DNA of 64,000 nucleotides from DAIOEK01 sp963708715 (GTDB lineage Bacteria > Chloroflexota > Anaerolineae > Anaerolineales > Anaerolineaceae), in NCBI GenBank assembly GCA_963708715.1, contig CAVPSU010000001.1, positions 744,001 through 808,000 on the forward strand, given 5' to 3'. Below the pieces are notes generated by a model. It was not told the DNA's origin, made no database searches, and saw nothing but the letters and a program-made list of their open reading frames with translations. Numbering within the stretch: position 1 is the first letter of the stretch; each line of letters opens with the position of its first letter. Positions 8,727 through 17,553 of this stretch are shown piece after piece. The position numbers and the translations under genes are program-made.

Positions 8727-9302
8727 ATGAATAATCCCATCCCAGACGATCGATCCGAGATAAGCCCACCTCGCAGACAATTGCCAATCGCAGCGATGGT
8801 TCTGGCTGCAATTGTTCTCGGTGGTTTTTTATTATTCCTCTATTTTGGTTTACAACGGACATATCAGGGTCCGGTCAGGGTAAGCGAACCGGTCAAGCCA
8901 TTCGCAATTAAGACCTTTGATGGTGAGGTTATCAATACGTCCGAACAGGCGGGAAAAGTTATCCTTGTTAATTTTTGGGCTTCCTGGTGTAAACCATGTG
9001 AAAGTGAAGCAGGATTTCTACAAAAAGCATGGGAATACTACCAACCCGGTGGAGAAGTCCTCTTTCTGGGTGTGGATTATGTGGATACTGAACCAGAAGC
9101 AAAAGCATCCCTGGAGAAATTTGGTATCACTTTCCCAAATGGTCCTGACCTGGGTACACGTATCTCTCAAGAATTCCGTATTCGCGGAGTGCCAGAAACA
9201 TATATCGTAAAAAAAGATGGAACCCTTGGTTATATTCAAATAGGTCCATTTAGTTCTCTCAAAGATATCCAGGACAAGATAGACCCACTTCTTAATGAGT
9301 AA
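8727..9302 (+). CDS. ccmG: TlpA/CcmG-type thiol:disulfide oxidoreductase
   Basis: This is a membrane-anchored thioredoxin-fold protein that passes reducing power to the CcmH/apocytochrome pair. It has one N-terminal membrane segment (about residues 18-40) and an outward-facing TlpA domain. The active site reads NFWASWCKPCESEAG (WCKPC), and the cis-Pro loop RGVPETYIV follows as expected. Length 191 residues is typical for CcmG/DsbE. It sits between ccmH and the CcmI-like gene. Confidence 0.9.
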   Translation: MNNPIPDDRSEISPPRRQLPIAAMVLAAIVLGGFLLFLYFGLQRTYQGPVRVSEPVKPFAIKTFDGEVINTSEQAGKVILVNFWASWCKPCESEAGFLQKAWEYYQPGGEVLFLGVDYVDTEPEAKASLEKFGITFPNGPDLGTRISQEFRIRGVPETYIVKKDGTLGYIQIGPFSSLKDIQDKIDPLLNE

Positions 9303-9319
9303 AGCGAGATAGGAGCAAC

Positions 9320-9826
9320 ATGGAAATTGAAGCCATCCTATTGTTATCTGCGGTCATGCTGATCGTGTTCGCGGTGATCATCCGCCCATGGATGCCTGTA
9401 CAGAATAATTCAGGAAAAAACCGAACATCACGACCATCGACAAACCAACAATTTTCGGTATGGCTTGCCGAAAAAGAACGATTATTGAATATGATCCAGG
9501 AATTGGATTTCGACCACGAGACAGGGAAGATACCGGACGACCTATTCAATGAACAACGATCGGATTTGGTGCAATCTGCTGCAAATGTTTTGAGACAACT
9601 TGCGGAAAACGGATATATTGAGACAAACCACTCAAAGCGAATCGTCGAGGATATTTCCAAACCTGCAAGTACCCATGAGTATGATGATTTGGATGAATTG
9701 ATCGCAAAGCGCAGGCTGGAAAAAAATGGGAAGGCGACCGGTTTTTGCCCTAAATGCGGAAACCCGCTTCAAGTCAGTGATCGATTTTGCCCCAAGTGCG
9801 GAACGACGATTTATGCTGCAAACTAA
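9320..9826 (+). CDS. CcmI-like membrane protein with C-terminal zinc ribbon
   Basis: The protein has one N-terminal membrane helix (about residues 5-24), then a helical segment (LAEKERLLNMIQELDFDHETGKI...LFNEQRSDLVQ) like the N-terminal cytoplasmic part of CcmI. CcmI helps deliver apocytochrome to CcmF/CcmH. Instead of the TPR domain of proteobacterial CcmI, the C-terminus is a two-CXXC zinc ribbon (FCPKCGNPLQVSDRFCPKCG). Its position between ccmG and a cytochrome gene supports a ccm role. The exact role of the ribbon is unknown. Confidence 0.65.
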   Translation: MEIEAILLLSAVMLIVFAVIIRPWMPVQNNSGKNRTSRPSTNQQFSVWLAEKERLLNMIQELDFDHETGKIPDDLFNEQRSDLVQSAANVLRQLAENGYIETNHSKRIVEDISKPASTHEYDDLDELIAKRRLEKNGKATGFCPKCGNPLQVSDRFCPKCGTTIYAAN

Positions 9827-9829
9827 TCC

Positions 9830-11747
9830 ATGAGATATCATTCTCTGTTATTTTTCTCCTTCGCAACATTAATTCTTACCGGATGCGGCTTTTCCCTGGC
9901 AGGGGATGTAACTCCTCCACCCGGATATACACCACCCGTTTCTGTCGCTGTGAAAGCTACATCTTCGGTCTTTCCACTTATTCCTGCTAATCCAGAACAA
10001 GGGAAGAACTATTTATCTGCAAGAATGTGCGGGGTGCCATGGAGTGACCGGTCGGGGGGACGGCGACCAATCGGGTAATTTGCCAAAGCCGCCACAAATC
10101 TTGACCGACCCAAAGGTGATTGCGAATACCTCACCGGCACAATTGTTTTCTATAGTCACCGACGGGATACCTGAAAACAATATGCCCGCATTTAGTGCTG
10201 TGCTTGATGATCGGGCAAGATGGGATGTGACATCCTATTTATTTCTGATGGGTTCAGATGAGACTGACCTCTCTGCCGGAAAAGTGATATTTGATTCTAT
10301 CTGTGCCGGGTGTCACGGTCTGCTTGGAAAAGGCGATGGTGAGACTGCGCGCGGATTACCGCTCCAACCCCCAGATTTTACGAATCAAAGCATTCTTTCA
10401 CCCAGAACAAACCAGGAATTATTCCAGATCGTAACCAGCGGATCCGCGAATGTAATGCCCTCCTTCGAGAAGTCGTTGACCTCAGATGAGCGTCAGAACG
10501 TCGTTCAATATGTCCGAACATTATCGTTCCTCAAGGTGGTGGTCCCATCATTACCTCTCCCTCAACCGATAGAAAACCCTCCGGTTGATGACCAGGGAGG
10601 TACGCCTCAAGCTGAAAACGGAGTAACTCAAAGTGATATTTCTGTTACTCCTGAACAGGTATATATTTCCGGCAAGGTGATTAATGATTCCGGCGCGAAT
10701 CTCCCGGAGAATTTGGAAATCACTCTTCATATTTTCGATCAAATGGCCGAAACATCCACAGCGAAAACAAAAATCATGACTGGCGGTAGTTTCGACTTTG
10801 GCCAGGTTGAGATGAAAGCCGGCAGGATATTTATTGCATCCGTCATGTATGATGGACGTGAGTTCAATTCACAGCCATCATTCCATCCGGGATTGGTCCA
10901 AGATGGGGAAGATTTTGTTCAACCTGAGAACGTTACCCTGGATGTGCATATATCCGACTCGACCACGGACATTTCAGCACTAAGCGCGGACCGTATGCAC
11001 CTATTCATTGATTTCCCCCAGCCCGGGATGATGCAGGTCGTTACATTATTTCTGATCTCAAATAACGGTAATGAAGTTGTTGTACCCTCAAAAGATGGTT
11101 CTGAAAGTTTGCAATTTCTACTCCCTGAGGGTGCTACCAATCTCCAATTCGATGACAGCACTCTGGGCGAACGATACATGCCGATTGACAATGGGTTTTT
11201 TGATACGGTTGCGATCCCACCCGGAAAAAGCTCACACCAGGTATTATTTGCTTATGATCTGCCCTACGAGAAGAAAGCAACCATCAACGTTCCAATTGCC
11301 CTCAAGACCAGCTCTGTAAGTGTAATGATCCCGTTTGGAGGGGTCACATTGAAGAGTGGACAATTGGTGGATGGCGGGGTGCGGAGTAGCCAACAAATGT
11401 CTTTCCAGGTTTACAATGGTTCTGATTTTGGCGCGGAAGACAATTTAGTTCTGAACCTCTCGGGATCACCACAGGCAGGAGCCAGTCCACAAAAAATAAG
11501 CATTAATCCCGTCCTGTTTGGATCAGGTGTATTGATCCTGGTTATCACGGGTATACTATATTATTACTTCTGGCGTAAAGATAAACCAGCTCAGCAAATA
11601 TTCACCCCTGGAGAACTCCCAACAAAAGAAGCGATCATGGACGCAATTCTATCTCTGGATGAACAGTATAAATCCGGGAATCTGAACGACACAGTGTATC
11701 AACTCCGTCGATCAGAGCTAAAAGAACAATTACGGAAACTGATGTGA
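9830..11747 (+). CDS. Membrane-anchored di-haem cytochrome c, frameshifted near 10020
   Basis: The N-terminal lipoprotein-type signal (LFFSFATLILTGC) is followed by a first cytochrome c domain and a second with CAGCHGLLGKGDG. The first haem motif is split by a frameshift: removing one base near 10020-10025 gives ...YLSAECAGCHGVTGRGDGD. Beyond the cytochrome domains lie about 300 residues of beta-rich, extracellular-looking sequence. A single membrane helix (PVLFGSGVLILVITGILYYYF) and a cytoplasmic helical tail follow. It lies inside the ccm operon and its stop overlaps the GTG start of ccmA by four bases. It is probably an electron carrier matured by its own operon. The broken frame may be a sequence error. 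Confidence 0.8.
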
Positions 11748-12445
11748 TTCAAGTCGATCATCTAGTGAAACGGTTCGGGGCGAAAACCGTCCTTTCAAAT
11801 CTGGATTTTCAGGTGGAGGAAGGCGAATTTGTCGCTCTCATGGGTCCAAACGGTGCAGGGAAGACTACTTTTCTTAGAATCCTCTCTTCCTTGATGAAAC
11901 CAACGTACGGAACGGTCATTGTGGCTGGATATCATCTGCCTGCACAATCTGCTGCCGTTCGCAGCCGGATGGGAATTGTTTCCCATTTACCTCTCCTGTA
12001 TGGCGACCTGACAGCGGAAGAAAACCTGCGGTTTTTTGGCATGATGTATTCAGTGCTTGATCTCAAGACGAGGATCAGTTCTGTTCTGGACTTGATCGGA
12101 TTAGCCAACCGAAAAGCTGACCTTGTTCGTACTTTCTCGCGAGGCATGCAGCAACGGTTGGCCATTGGTAGAGCAATCCTCCATGATCCGGCTGTCCTTC
12201 TTCTGGATGAGCCACATACCGGTTTAGATCAAGATGCCTGTGAAATGCTGGATCGCCTGCTCCGTGAAGTGGCTGCCACCGGACGAACGGTCGTTATGAC
12301 CAGCCATGACCTTGCCAGGGTCCAGGATCTGGCACGCCGGTTCGATGTCTTATCTCGCGGAAAGATCGTAGCCTCCATCTCAGCCGAACAGCTACCTGCG
12401 GATGGCTTATTAGCCTATTATCGCCAGGCATTGGAGGGAAAATGA
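11744..12445 (+). CDS. ccmA: Haem-exporter ABC ATPase CcmA
   Basis: CcmA powers the CcmABCD complex that releases holo-CcmE. The protein has Walker A GPNGAGKTTFLR (about residue 33), Q-loop, signature FSRGMQQRLAIGRA, Walker B VLLLDEPHTGLD and the H-loop TSHDL. The second residue of the signature (SRGMQ rather than SGGQ) is typical of CcmA-like subfamilies. The start is GTG at 11744, inside the upstream stop (GTGA), so translation is coupled. It overlaps ccmB by four bases. Confidence 0.92.
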   Translation: MIQVDHLVKRFGAKTVLSNLDFQVEEGEFVALMGPNGAGKTTFLRILSSLMKPTYGTVIVAGYHLPAQSAAVRSRMGIVSHLPLLYGDLTAEENLRFFGMMYSVLDLKTRISSVLDLIGLANRKADLVRTFSRGMQQRLAIGRAILHDPAVLLLDEPHTGLDQDACEMLDRLLREVAATGRTVVMTSHDLARVQDLARRFDVLSRGKIVASISAEQLPADGLLAYYRQALEGK

Positions 12446-13137
12446 CCACGGTGGTACCATCCAAACCCTCTTTCTTTCAAGCCATGGGAGCGGTAGTCTG
12501 GAAAGATCTGACCGCGGAAATCCGCAGCCGTGAGATCTTTTCTGCTATGCTGGTCTTCGCATTACTCGTCGTGTTGATCTTCAATTTCGCGCTGGAACTG
12601 GAAGCAGGTACTCGAGCGACGGTTGCAGCCGGCGTCCTTTGGGTTACTTTTACCTTCGCCGGTACTATTGGATTGAACCGCTCGATGGCTTCAGAGAAAG
12701 ACCGCGGCTGTCTGGATGGTTTGCTCCTGGCGCCAGTCGATCGCAGCGCGATCTATTTTGGGAAGATGGTGGGCAACCTGATTTTCATGCTCATTGTGGA
12801 AGCAGTCGTGATCCCGGTATTCAGCCTGCTCTACAATATAAATTTGATCAACCCGGGATTGATTGCCGTGACCTTGCTTGGATCGATTGGATATATTGCT
12901 GTTGGGACATTACTATCTGCCATGGCAGTCGAGGCTCGTACCCGGGATATCTTATTACCGATCCTGCTTTTTCCGGTCGTTATACCCGTTGTGGTTGCTG
13001 CGGTAAAAGCCAGCACAGGATTTATTCAGAGAATTCCGCTGGATGAAATTACACCCTGGCTTAATCTGCTCGTGGTATATGATATTATTTTTCTGACTGT
13101 AGCCTGGATGATTTTTGACAAGGTTGTTGAAGAATGA
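12442..13137 (+). CDS. ccmB: Haem-exporter permease subunit CcmB
   Basis: This integral membrane protein has about six membrane segments over 231 residues, the standard size for CcmB. The family segments EIRSREIFSAMLVFALLVVL and GLNRSMASEKDRG...LLAPVDRS are recognisable. It pairs with CcmA and CcmC to form the complex acting on CcmE-haem. It starts with an ATGA overlap on ccmA and ends just before or within the ccmC start. Confidence 0.92.
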   Translation: MTTVVPSKPSFFQAMGAVVWKDLTAEIRSREIFSAMLVFALLVVLIFNFALELEAGTRATVAAGVLWVTFTFAGTIGLNRSMASEKDRGCLDGLLLAPVDRSAIYFGKMVGNLIFMLIVEAVVIPVFSLLYNINLINPGLIAVTLLGSIGYIAVGTLLSAMAVEARTRDILLPILLFPVVIPVVVAAVKASTGFIQRIPLDEITPWLNLLVVYDIIFLTVAWMIFDKVVEE

Positions 13138-13154
13138 TCTCGAAAGGAAAGCCT

Positions 13155-13853
13155 ATGCGCAATTCAATTGATCGATTGAAAATACTGGATATCATCGCTC
13201 TTATTCTTTTGCTGCTTGTAACATTGATGGTCTTTTTCTATGCCCCGATCGAACGAGTTATGGGTTTGGTGCAAAAGATCTTCTATTTCCATGTGGCTAC
13301 TGCCTGGGTAGGAATGCTCTCTTTCATTGTTGCCGCTGTCGCCGGTGGAATATACCTTAAGCAGGGCACCAAGAAATGGGACCACCTGAGCTATGCATCT
13401 GTTGAGATAGGGATTGTATTCGCTCTCGTCGCGATTGCCACGGGTTCCATCTGGGCTCGCCCGATATGGAATACCTGGTGGACCTGGGATCCCCGTCTGA
13501 CTACAGCTGCTATTATGGCGTTAGTATATGTCGCCTACCTCATGTTACGGCAGGGGATTGATGACCCAGAAAAACGAGCTCGGTTTGGCGCTGTCTACGC
13601 TATTATTGGTGCACTGAGCGTCCCGCTGACATTCCTTTCAATCCGGATATTTCGAACCATCCACCCGGTTGTGATCGGTGTTCCCGGTAACACCTCTGCT
13701 GCGTTTGAGATGGCTCCCCGTATGCTACAGACCTTTTTATTCGGATTGTTGGTCTGGTCAATTATCTTTATCGACTTGTTGTGGCACCGGATGCGGCTCG
13801 CCAACCTGGCCGATGAAGTGGAACATGCAAGATTGAGCAACCAGGATATCTAG
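13155..13853 (+). CDS. ccmC: Haem delivery protein CcmC
   Basis: CcmC loads haem onto CcmE. It has six membrane segments and the conserved WWD signature (WNTWWTWDPRLTTAAIMAL), with conserved His residues in IFYFHVATAWVGM and RTIHPVV. The start at 13155 has AAAGGA six bases upstream. An in-frame ATG at 13134 overlaps the ccmB stop as ATGA and is the alternative. It is followed after 12 bases by the small ccmD-like gene. Confidence 0.93.
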   Translation: MRNSIDRLKILDIIALILLLLVTLMVFFYAPIERVMGLVQKIFYFHVATAWVGMLSFIVAAVAGGIYLKQGTKKWDHLSYASVEIGIVFALVAIATGSIWARPIWNTWWTWDPRLTTAAIMALVYVAYLMLRQGIDDPEKRARFGAVYAIIGALSVPLTFLSIRIFRTIHPVVIGVPGNTSAAFEMAPRMLQTFLFGLLVWSIIFIDLLWHRMRLANLADEVEHARLSNQDI

Positions 13854-13865
13854 GAGGAGAAAATT

Positions 13866-14006
13866 ATGGACCAACCTGCCCAGACTGCCACTTATATGAT
13901 TGCCGGTTATGTGATCATCTTCGGTGCTCTGATCGGTTACATCATTAGCCTGATCACCCGTTGGAAAAAGCTCACCGAAGAAAAAAAATATCTCGAACAA
14001 AAGTGA
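13866..14006 (+). CDS. ccmD: Small CcmD-like membrane protein (46 residues)
   Basis: AGGAGA lies just upstream of ATG 13866. The product (MDQPAQTATYMIAGYVIIF...) has an N-terminal polar stretch, one membrane helix (about residues 11-30) and a basic, lysine-rich tail (RWKKLTEEKKYLEQK). This is the pattern of CcmD, which stabilises the CcmABC-CcmE complex. CcmD is poorly conserved, so the call rests on size, topology and position right after ccmC. Confidence 0.8.
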   Translation: MDQPAQTATYMIAGYVIIFGALIGYIISLITRWKKLTEEKKYLEQK

Positions 14007-14033
14007 AACAGAGTACTCTGGTAAAAATAAATC

Positions 14034-14063
14034 AAAATGCCCGGTCCATTCGCCGGGCATTTT
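14034..14063 (+). terminator. Terminator of the ccm operon
   Basis: AAAATGCCCGG (14034-14044) pairs perfectly with CCGGGCATTTT (14053-14063) around an 8-base loop, with T-rich sequence after it, 28 bases past ccmD. Confidence 0.85.
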
Positions 14064-14142
14064 GATTATTAATACCAGAGCAAACAATGATCCTGTTATT
14101 CCAGATTATTTTGGCTTTTATCCCTAAGCAAACCTATTTATA

Positions 14143-14679
14143 ATGAACCATATGTCGAACACAGGTAATTTATCTCAGCCAGTCCTGCGAAACAAAATTT
14201 CTCCACCCAGATTAAGACCCAACCGTATCCATCGAAATCAATTGGTGCAACGGGTGGAGGAGAGCATTTGGAGTAAACTCACCCTATTTTGCGCACCCGC
14301 CGGGTATGGAAAAACATCTTTGATTAATGAATGGGCTTAAAGCTCCCATTATCCAATCGCCTGGATTCAAATAGATAATGAGGATAATGTCCTACACAAT
14401 TTTGTTCAGGTGTTTGTCGAATCTATAGGGTCACGATTTCCTGATTTCGCATCTTCCCTTTCCTATGTATTCCAACATTCGTTATTGCCAGTACCTGATC
14501 AACTGGCTCATTCGATCCTAAACGAACTTGAAAAATTATCGAAATCGTTGGTGATTGTGATAGATGATTATCATCTCATTCATCAAATGGAAGTCCAAAC
14601 CTTGATGCGAGTATTGGTTGGTCACCTGCCTGACAACATTCATCTATTGCTGGCTACCCGCGGCAATGACGGTGGATGA
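14143..14679 (+). pseudogene. Relic of a LuxR/MalT-type ATPase regulator (N-terminal part)
   Basis: The frame begins MNHMSNTGN... and carries a typical MalT-family start: RNKISPPRLRPNRIHRNQLV, then the P-loop CAPAGYGKTSLINEW. It is interrupted by a TAA at 14338-14340 and continues in the same frame with AWIQIDNEDN...VIVIDDYHLI (Walker B) and LLLATRG, all in family order. At about 14660-14680 the similarity ends abruptly and the sequence changes to an ABC transporter ATPase. The remaining several hundred residues and the DNA-binding HTH are missing, so this is a dead fragment. Confidence 0.75.
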
Positions 14680-15289
14680 ATTAATGCGATTTTTCTGTGC
14701 CTATCATAATGTTCAACCGCAATTCGAATTGCTTGAGCGGATGAATTTGGGAGAAAAGAGAAAAGCCGAGTATGGATCGCTCTCTATCGGTCAGCAGCGC
14801 AGGTTGGCTTTTGCGCTGGCGATATCTTAAACCGGAGATCCTTTTTCTGGATGAACCAACTGCTGTTTTAGATGTCGCTTCCCGGGTGGAACTGCACGCC
14901 ATAATGCACGAATTGAAGGCAGACGGTACAACGATCATTCTGGCAACACATGATATGGCAGAAGCTGAGAAGATGGCTGATCGGGTAGCGATCTTATTGA
15001 AAGGTAAGCTGGCGGCTATTGGTACTCCCCAACAATTGACTGCTCAGGGAAACAGACACGCATCTCAGTCCATACTGAATTGAGTTGCCTATCTAAAAAT
15101 AGAGCTTCTTTTCGGGGGATTAGGAATCATCGTATCCAGGATGACTACTACATTTACTTCACAACTCAAACAGGATCGGCTGTTTCTGCCATTATTCGTT
15201 ATATCGAAGAAAAAGGGGATACGTTGATCGACCTTCAGGTTGAACCCCCAACTCTCGAAGAACGATTTTTGGAAATTACAAATCTATAA
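14664..15289 (+). pseudogene. Relic of an ABC-2 type transporter ATP-binding protein
   Basis: This relic lacks the N-terminal Walker A region, which was lost at the junction with the LuxR relic. It starts within TVDELMRFFCAYHN and keeps the signature LSIGQQRRLAFALA. It shifts frame near 14820 to ...LKPEILFLDEPTAVLD (Walker B) and LATHDMAEAEKMADRVAIL. It shifts again near 15070 to a C-terminal part ending PPTLEERFLEITN, which is typical of drug- or lipid-exporter ATPases. There are at least two frame disruptions plus the truncation. The permease relic follows 20 bases later, so this was once a two-gene exporter. Confidence 0.75.
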
Positions 15290-15309
15290 ACTGAATTAAA
15301 GAGGATACG

Positions 15310-16112
15310 ATGAAAGCTTTTTACACTCACCTTCTGTATTAATTTCGTGCTACGCTGCGGATAAAACGCAACTTTTAATGAACTACCTGTTTCCGCTGTT
15401 TTTCTTTGTAATGATGGGATTGCTGATGGCAAAAGTAAACCCGACGTTCAAGGAAACGATGATCCCTGCAATGATCTTGGTCGCGGTGATGTCATCCCCT
15501 TTGCTGGGCATGCCCGGTCCAATGTTAAGCTCAAGGGAAGCCGGGATATTTCGAAGCTACAAGATCAATGGAGTCCCATCTTTCTCCATATTACTTATCC
15601 CGATCCTGAACGTACTGCTCCACATAGTGTTGGTTTCGGTCATCATCATATTTTGCGGTTATCTATTCTTTGATGGAGTTCTTCCCGCCAACTGGTTCCT
15701 ATTTGCAGTAGTATGGTCCATCTCCTTTGTTGCCTCTTCAAGGCTTGGAATGTTAATCGGCGTGGTTGCTCCTAATTCACGCGCCACAATCCTGATCGCG
15801 CAACTAATATTTGTCCCTTCCATGATCCTTGGTGGTCTGATGATGTCCATATCCATGCTACCAAAATCCTTGAGTCTGATAGCCAATCTGTTGCCTACCG
15901 GACATGCGATGAGTGCATTCGCCAGCCTGTCATCGGCTGAATTACCTCAGTTCAATGACTATCTCAATCTCGGGTTATTGCTTGCGACAGGCATCCTGGC
16001 ATTGGGACTCTCCTCCTACCTCTTCCATTGGGACAATTCAATCAAACGCAGACGTCCTGCCCTGTTGGGATTAGTTGTCCTCATCCCTTTTGTAATCAGT
16101 ATGGCACTTTGA
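15310..16112 (+). pseudogene. Relic of an ABC-2 type permease
   Basis: GAGGA precedes ATG 15310. The frame (MKAFYTHLLY) meets a TAA at 15340, and a further shift near 15375 leads into the long membrane-protein frame MNYLFPLFFFVMMGLLM. About six hydrophobic segments follow and the C-terminal two-thirds is intact (15378-16112). This is the ABC-2 permease partner of the preceding ATPase relic. The intact part could still be translated from ATG 15378, but there is no good ribosome site there. Confidence 0.75.
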
Positions 16113-16115
16113 CCG

Positions 16116-16152
16116 GTAGAGGAGGAGGTTCAAACCTCCTCCTCTACTTTTT
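16116..16152 (+). terminator. Terminator after the ABC relic locus
   Basis: GTAGAGGAGGAGGTT (16116-16130) pairs with AACCTCCTCCTCTAC (16133-16147), followed by TTTTT. It starts three bases after the permease stop. Confidence 0.85.
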
Positions 16153-16163
16153 GGGGATGATCT

Positions 16164-16391
16164 ATGACAAGCTACAACTACCATATTTCACTTATTATTC
16201 CGCAACTGGTAGATCAAAAAATCATCTCCTGGTTGGGAGATCTGGCCGTAACGTATATTGATATTCAAACCTGCTTAGATGGCTCGGTATCTGACCAAAG
16301 TGAATTATTTGGGTTGATTAATCGTGTTCGAGACTTAGGTCTTCGGGTTGAGACTCTTCATCTTCAGCGGATATCACTCCCAGATAAATAG
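16164..16391 (+). CDS. Small conserved-type protein of 75 residues, function unknown
   Basis: The product starts MTSYNYHISLIIPQLVDQ. Its C-terminal part (LDGSVSDQSELFGLINRVRDLGLRV) matches the pattern of small Chloroflexota proteins that sit beside ABC-2 exporter operons. They share the motif 'VxDQxxLxGLLxRxRDLGL'; this comparison is from memory. GGGGAT lies five bases upstream of the ATG. It directly follows the decayed exporter, so it may be the last intact member of that locus. No enzyme motif or membrane segment is seen. Confidence 0.55.
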   Translation: MTSYNYHISLIIPQLVDQKIISWLGDLAVTYIDIQTCLDGSVSDQSELFGLINRVRDLGLRVETLHLQRISLPDK

Positions 16392-16479
16392 ATTTCATAT
16401 ACTATGTTCACAATTGACTACTTCTCTTTCGTCATTTTTTGATTACAATTGAATTATTATGTAAAGAGGAGTGGCGCCA

Positions 16480-16965
16480 GTGAAATATATTGGAAAATTA
16501 CTATTTTTGACGGCTTTATATATGGGGGTCATTTTCATCAATGTCTCATGTACCCCGCAGGTTGCTCTTGTACCAACTACTGCCTCATCGTCCACTCCAA
16601 CGTCGTTACTAAGTCAGCCCGTCCAAGTCGAACCAACAGCTGCACCCACGCCGACTCCCAAACCGACCCCCGATCAAACGGTGGAAAGTCAAGCGATGCC
16701 TACGGAAGTTGTAGTGGAAGAAGTGCTGATCTCTCCATTGGGAAAAGCCAACTGTAGATCCCTGCCATTTGGAACCTCGAGAATTGTAGGTTACCTACGG
16801 ACAGGACAGATCGTGAAAGCGAACGGAATGGATGTAGGTGGTGAGTGGATATCCATCCAAAATCCCGATAAAAAAGATGGATCCAGTTGTTGGGTATCAA
16901 AAACAACGGTGAAGGTCTCTGGAGATCTAACTAAGTTACCGTTTATATCTGCGGTACAGAAGTAA
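16480..16965 (+). CDS. Lipoprotein with Thr/Pro linker and SH3-like domain
   Basis: The start is GTG 16480, with AAAGAGGAG eight bases upstream (an earlier in-frame GTG at 16471 overlaps that site). The signal sequence ends at INVSC (lipobox Cys near residue 24). A low-complexity Thr/Pro/Ala linker (about 30-65) is followed by one SH3-like module (ANCRSLPFGTSRIVGYLRTGQ...GGEWISIQNPDKKDGSSCWV). It is probably held on the outer membrane surface and binds wall or polysaccharide; the binding role is inferred from the fold only. It resembles the two lipoproteins at the left edge. Confidence 0.75.
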   Translation: MKYIGKLLFLTALYMGVIFINVSCTPQVALVPTTASSSTPTSLLSQPVQVEPTAAPTPTPKPTPDQTVESQAMPTEVVVEEVLISPLGKANCRSLPFGTSRIVGYLRTGQIVKANGMDVGGEWISIQNPDKKDGSSCWVSKTTVKVSGDLTKLPFISAVQK

Positions 16966-17003
16966 ATTGGCATATCAATTACCTGAATTCAGACAAAAGA
17001 AAA

Positions 17004-17047
17004 GACCTCTAGAGCAGCTGCATTGAAGTCATAGGGCTCTAGAGGTC
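17004..17047. terminator. Hairpin after the SH3 lipoprotein gene
   Basis: GACCTCTAGAGC (17004-17015) and GCTCTAGAGGTC (17036-17047) form a perfect 12-bp stem with a 20-base loop. It is T-rich after the stem only on the minus strand (TTTTCTTTT), so terminator activity for the plus-strand gene is uncertain. Confidence 0.45.
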
Positions 17048-17279
17048 ATCTCTTTCCAGCATAAGGGGAGCTGGAAAAACCGAGGTAGGAGAGTTTTCAA
17101 ACAATAAACCAAACCAGTATCACGTTCTTCAAAGAAGAAGTATAAACGTCCCCCAGTCGAAACGTTAGTGACAAATTTCCCCAACCTGTCATTACAGGAT
17201 GTGATGATTATCTCTACATTCGTAAAGCAGTAAATCAAATACCAAAATGCTTGACTTAAATTGAGCACAATACAAGCAC

Positions 17280-17307
17280 TTGCCCTCACAGAAAACCCAT
17301 ATATAAT
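17280..17307 (+). promoter_or_regulatory. Candidate promoter for the zinc-ribbon gene
   Basis: -35 TTGCCC at 17280-17285, a 16-base spacer and -10 TATAAT at 17302-17307, with the start codon 32 bases further on. Nothing else is recognised in the gap 17048-17279. Confidence 0.5.
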
Positions 17308-17339
17308 GGACATATCAACCTATCCTGAAGGAGGGAACA

Positions 17340-17486
17340 ATGGCTGAAATAGCATACTGTGTTAAATGCAAACAGAAACGTGAAATGGTCGACACCGAAA
17401 GAGTAACCATGAAGAATGGTCGTCCAGCTCTAAAAGGGAAATGCAAAGTTTGCGGCACCGGAATGTACAAGATTTTAAAAGCCTGA
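17340..17486 (+). CDS. DUF5679-type small zinc-ribbon protein (48 residues)
   Basis: GAAGGAGGG lies upstream of ATG 17340. The 48-residue product has two CXXC pairs (AYCVKCKQKREM and GKCKVCGTGM) around the core TMKNGRPALKGKC, the pattern of the DUF5679 domain. This is usually a stand-alone zinc ribbon of Chloroflexota and archaea, and sometimes a topoisomerase add-on. It probably binds one zinc ion; its partner is unknown. It has its own promoter and terminator, so it is a single-gene unit. Confidence 0.85.
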   Translation: MAEIAYCVKCKQKREMVDTERVTMKNGRPALKGKCKVCGTGMYKILKA

Positions 17487-17504
17487 TCCGGATTTTGTCA
17501 TAAA

Positions 17505-17540
17505 AAAAATACACGCCCAGAAATCGGGCGTGTATTTTTT
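17505..17540. terminator. Bidirectional terminator between DUF5679 and terC-like genes
   Basis: AATACACGCCC pairs with GGGCGTGTATT (arms about 17508-17518 and 17526-17536) around a 7-base loop. Flanking A and T runs on both sides suit the two converging genes. Confidence 0.85.
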
Positions 17541-17553
17541 ATTAATTTTCCAT

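Noticed and set aside
16227..16391. A possible toxin-antitoxin role for the 75-residue protein
   Set aside because: There is no paired small gene, and the sequence fits a Chloroflexota exporter-linked small protein better.
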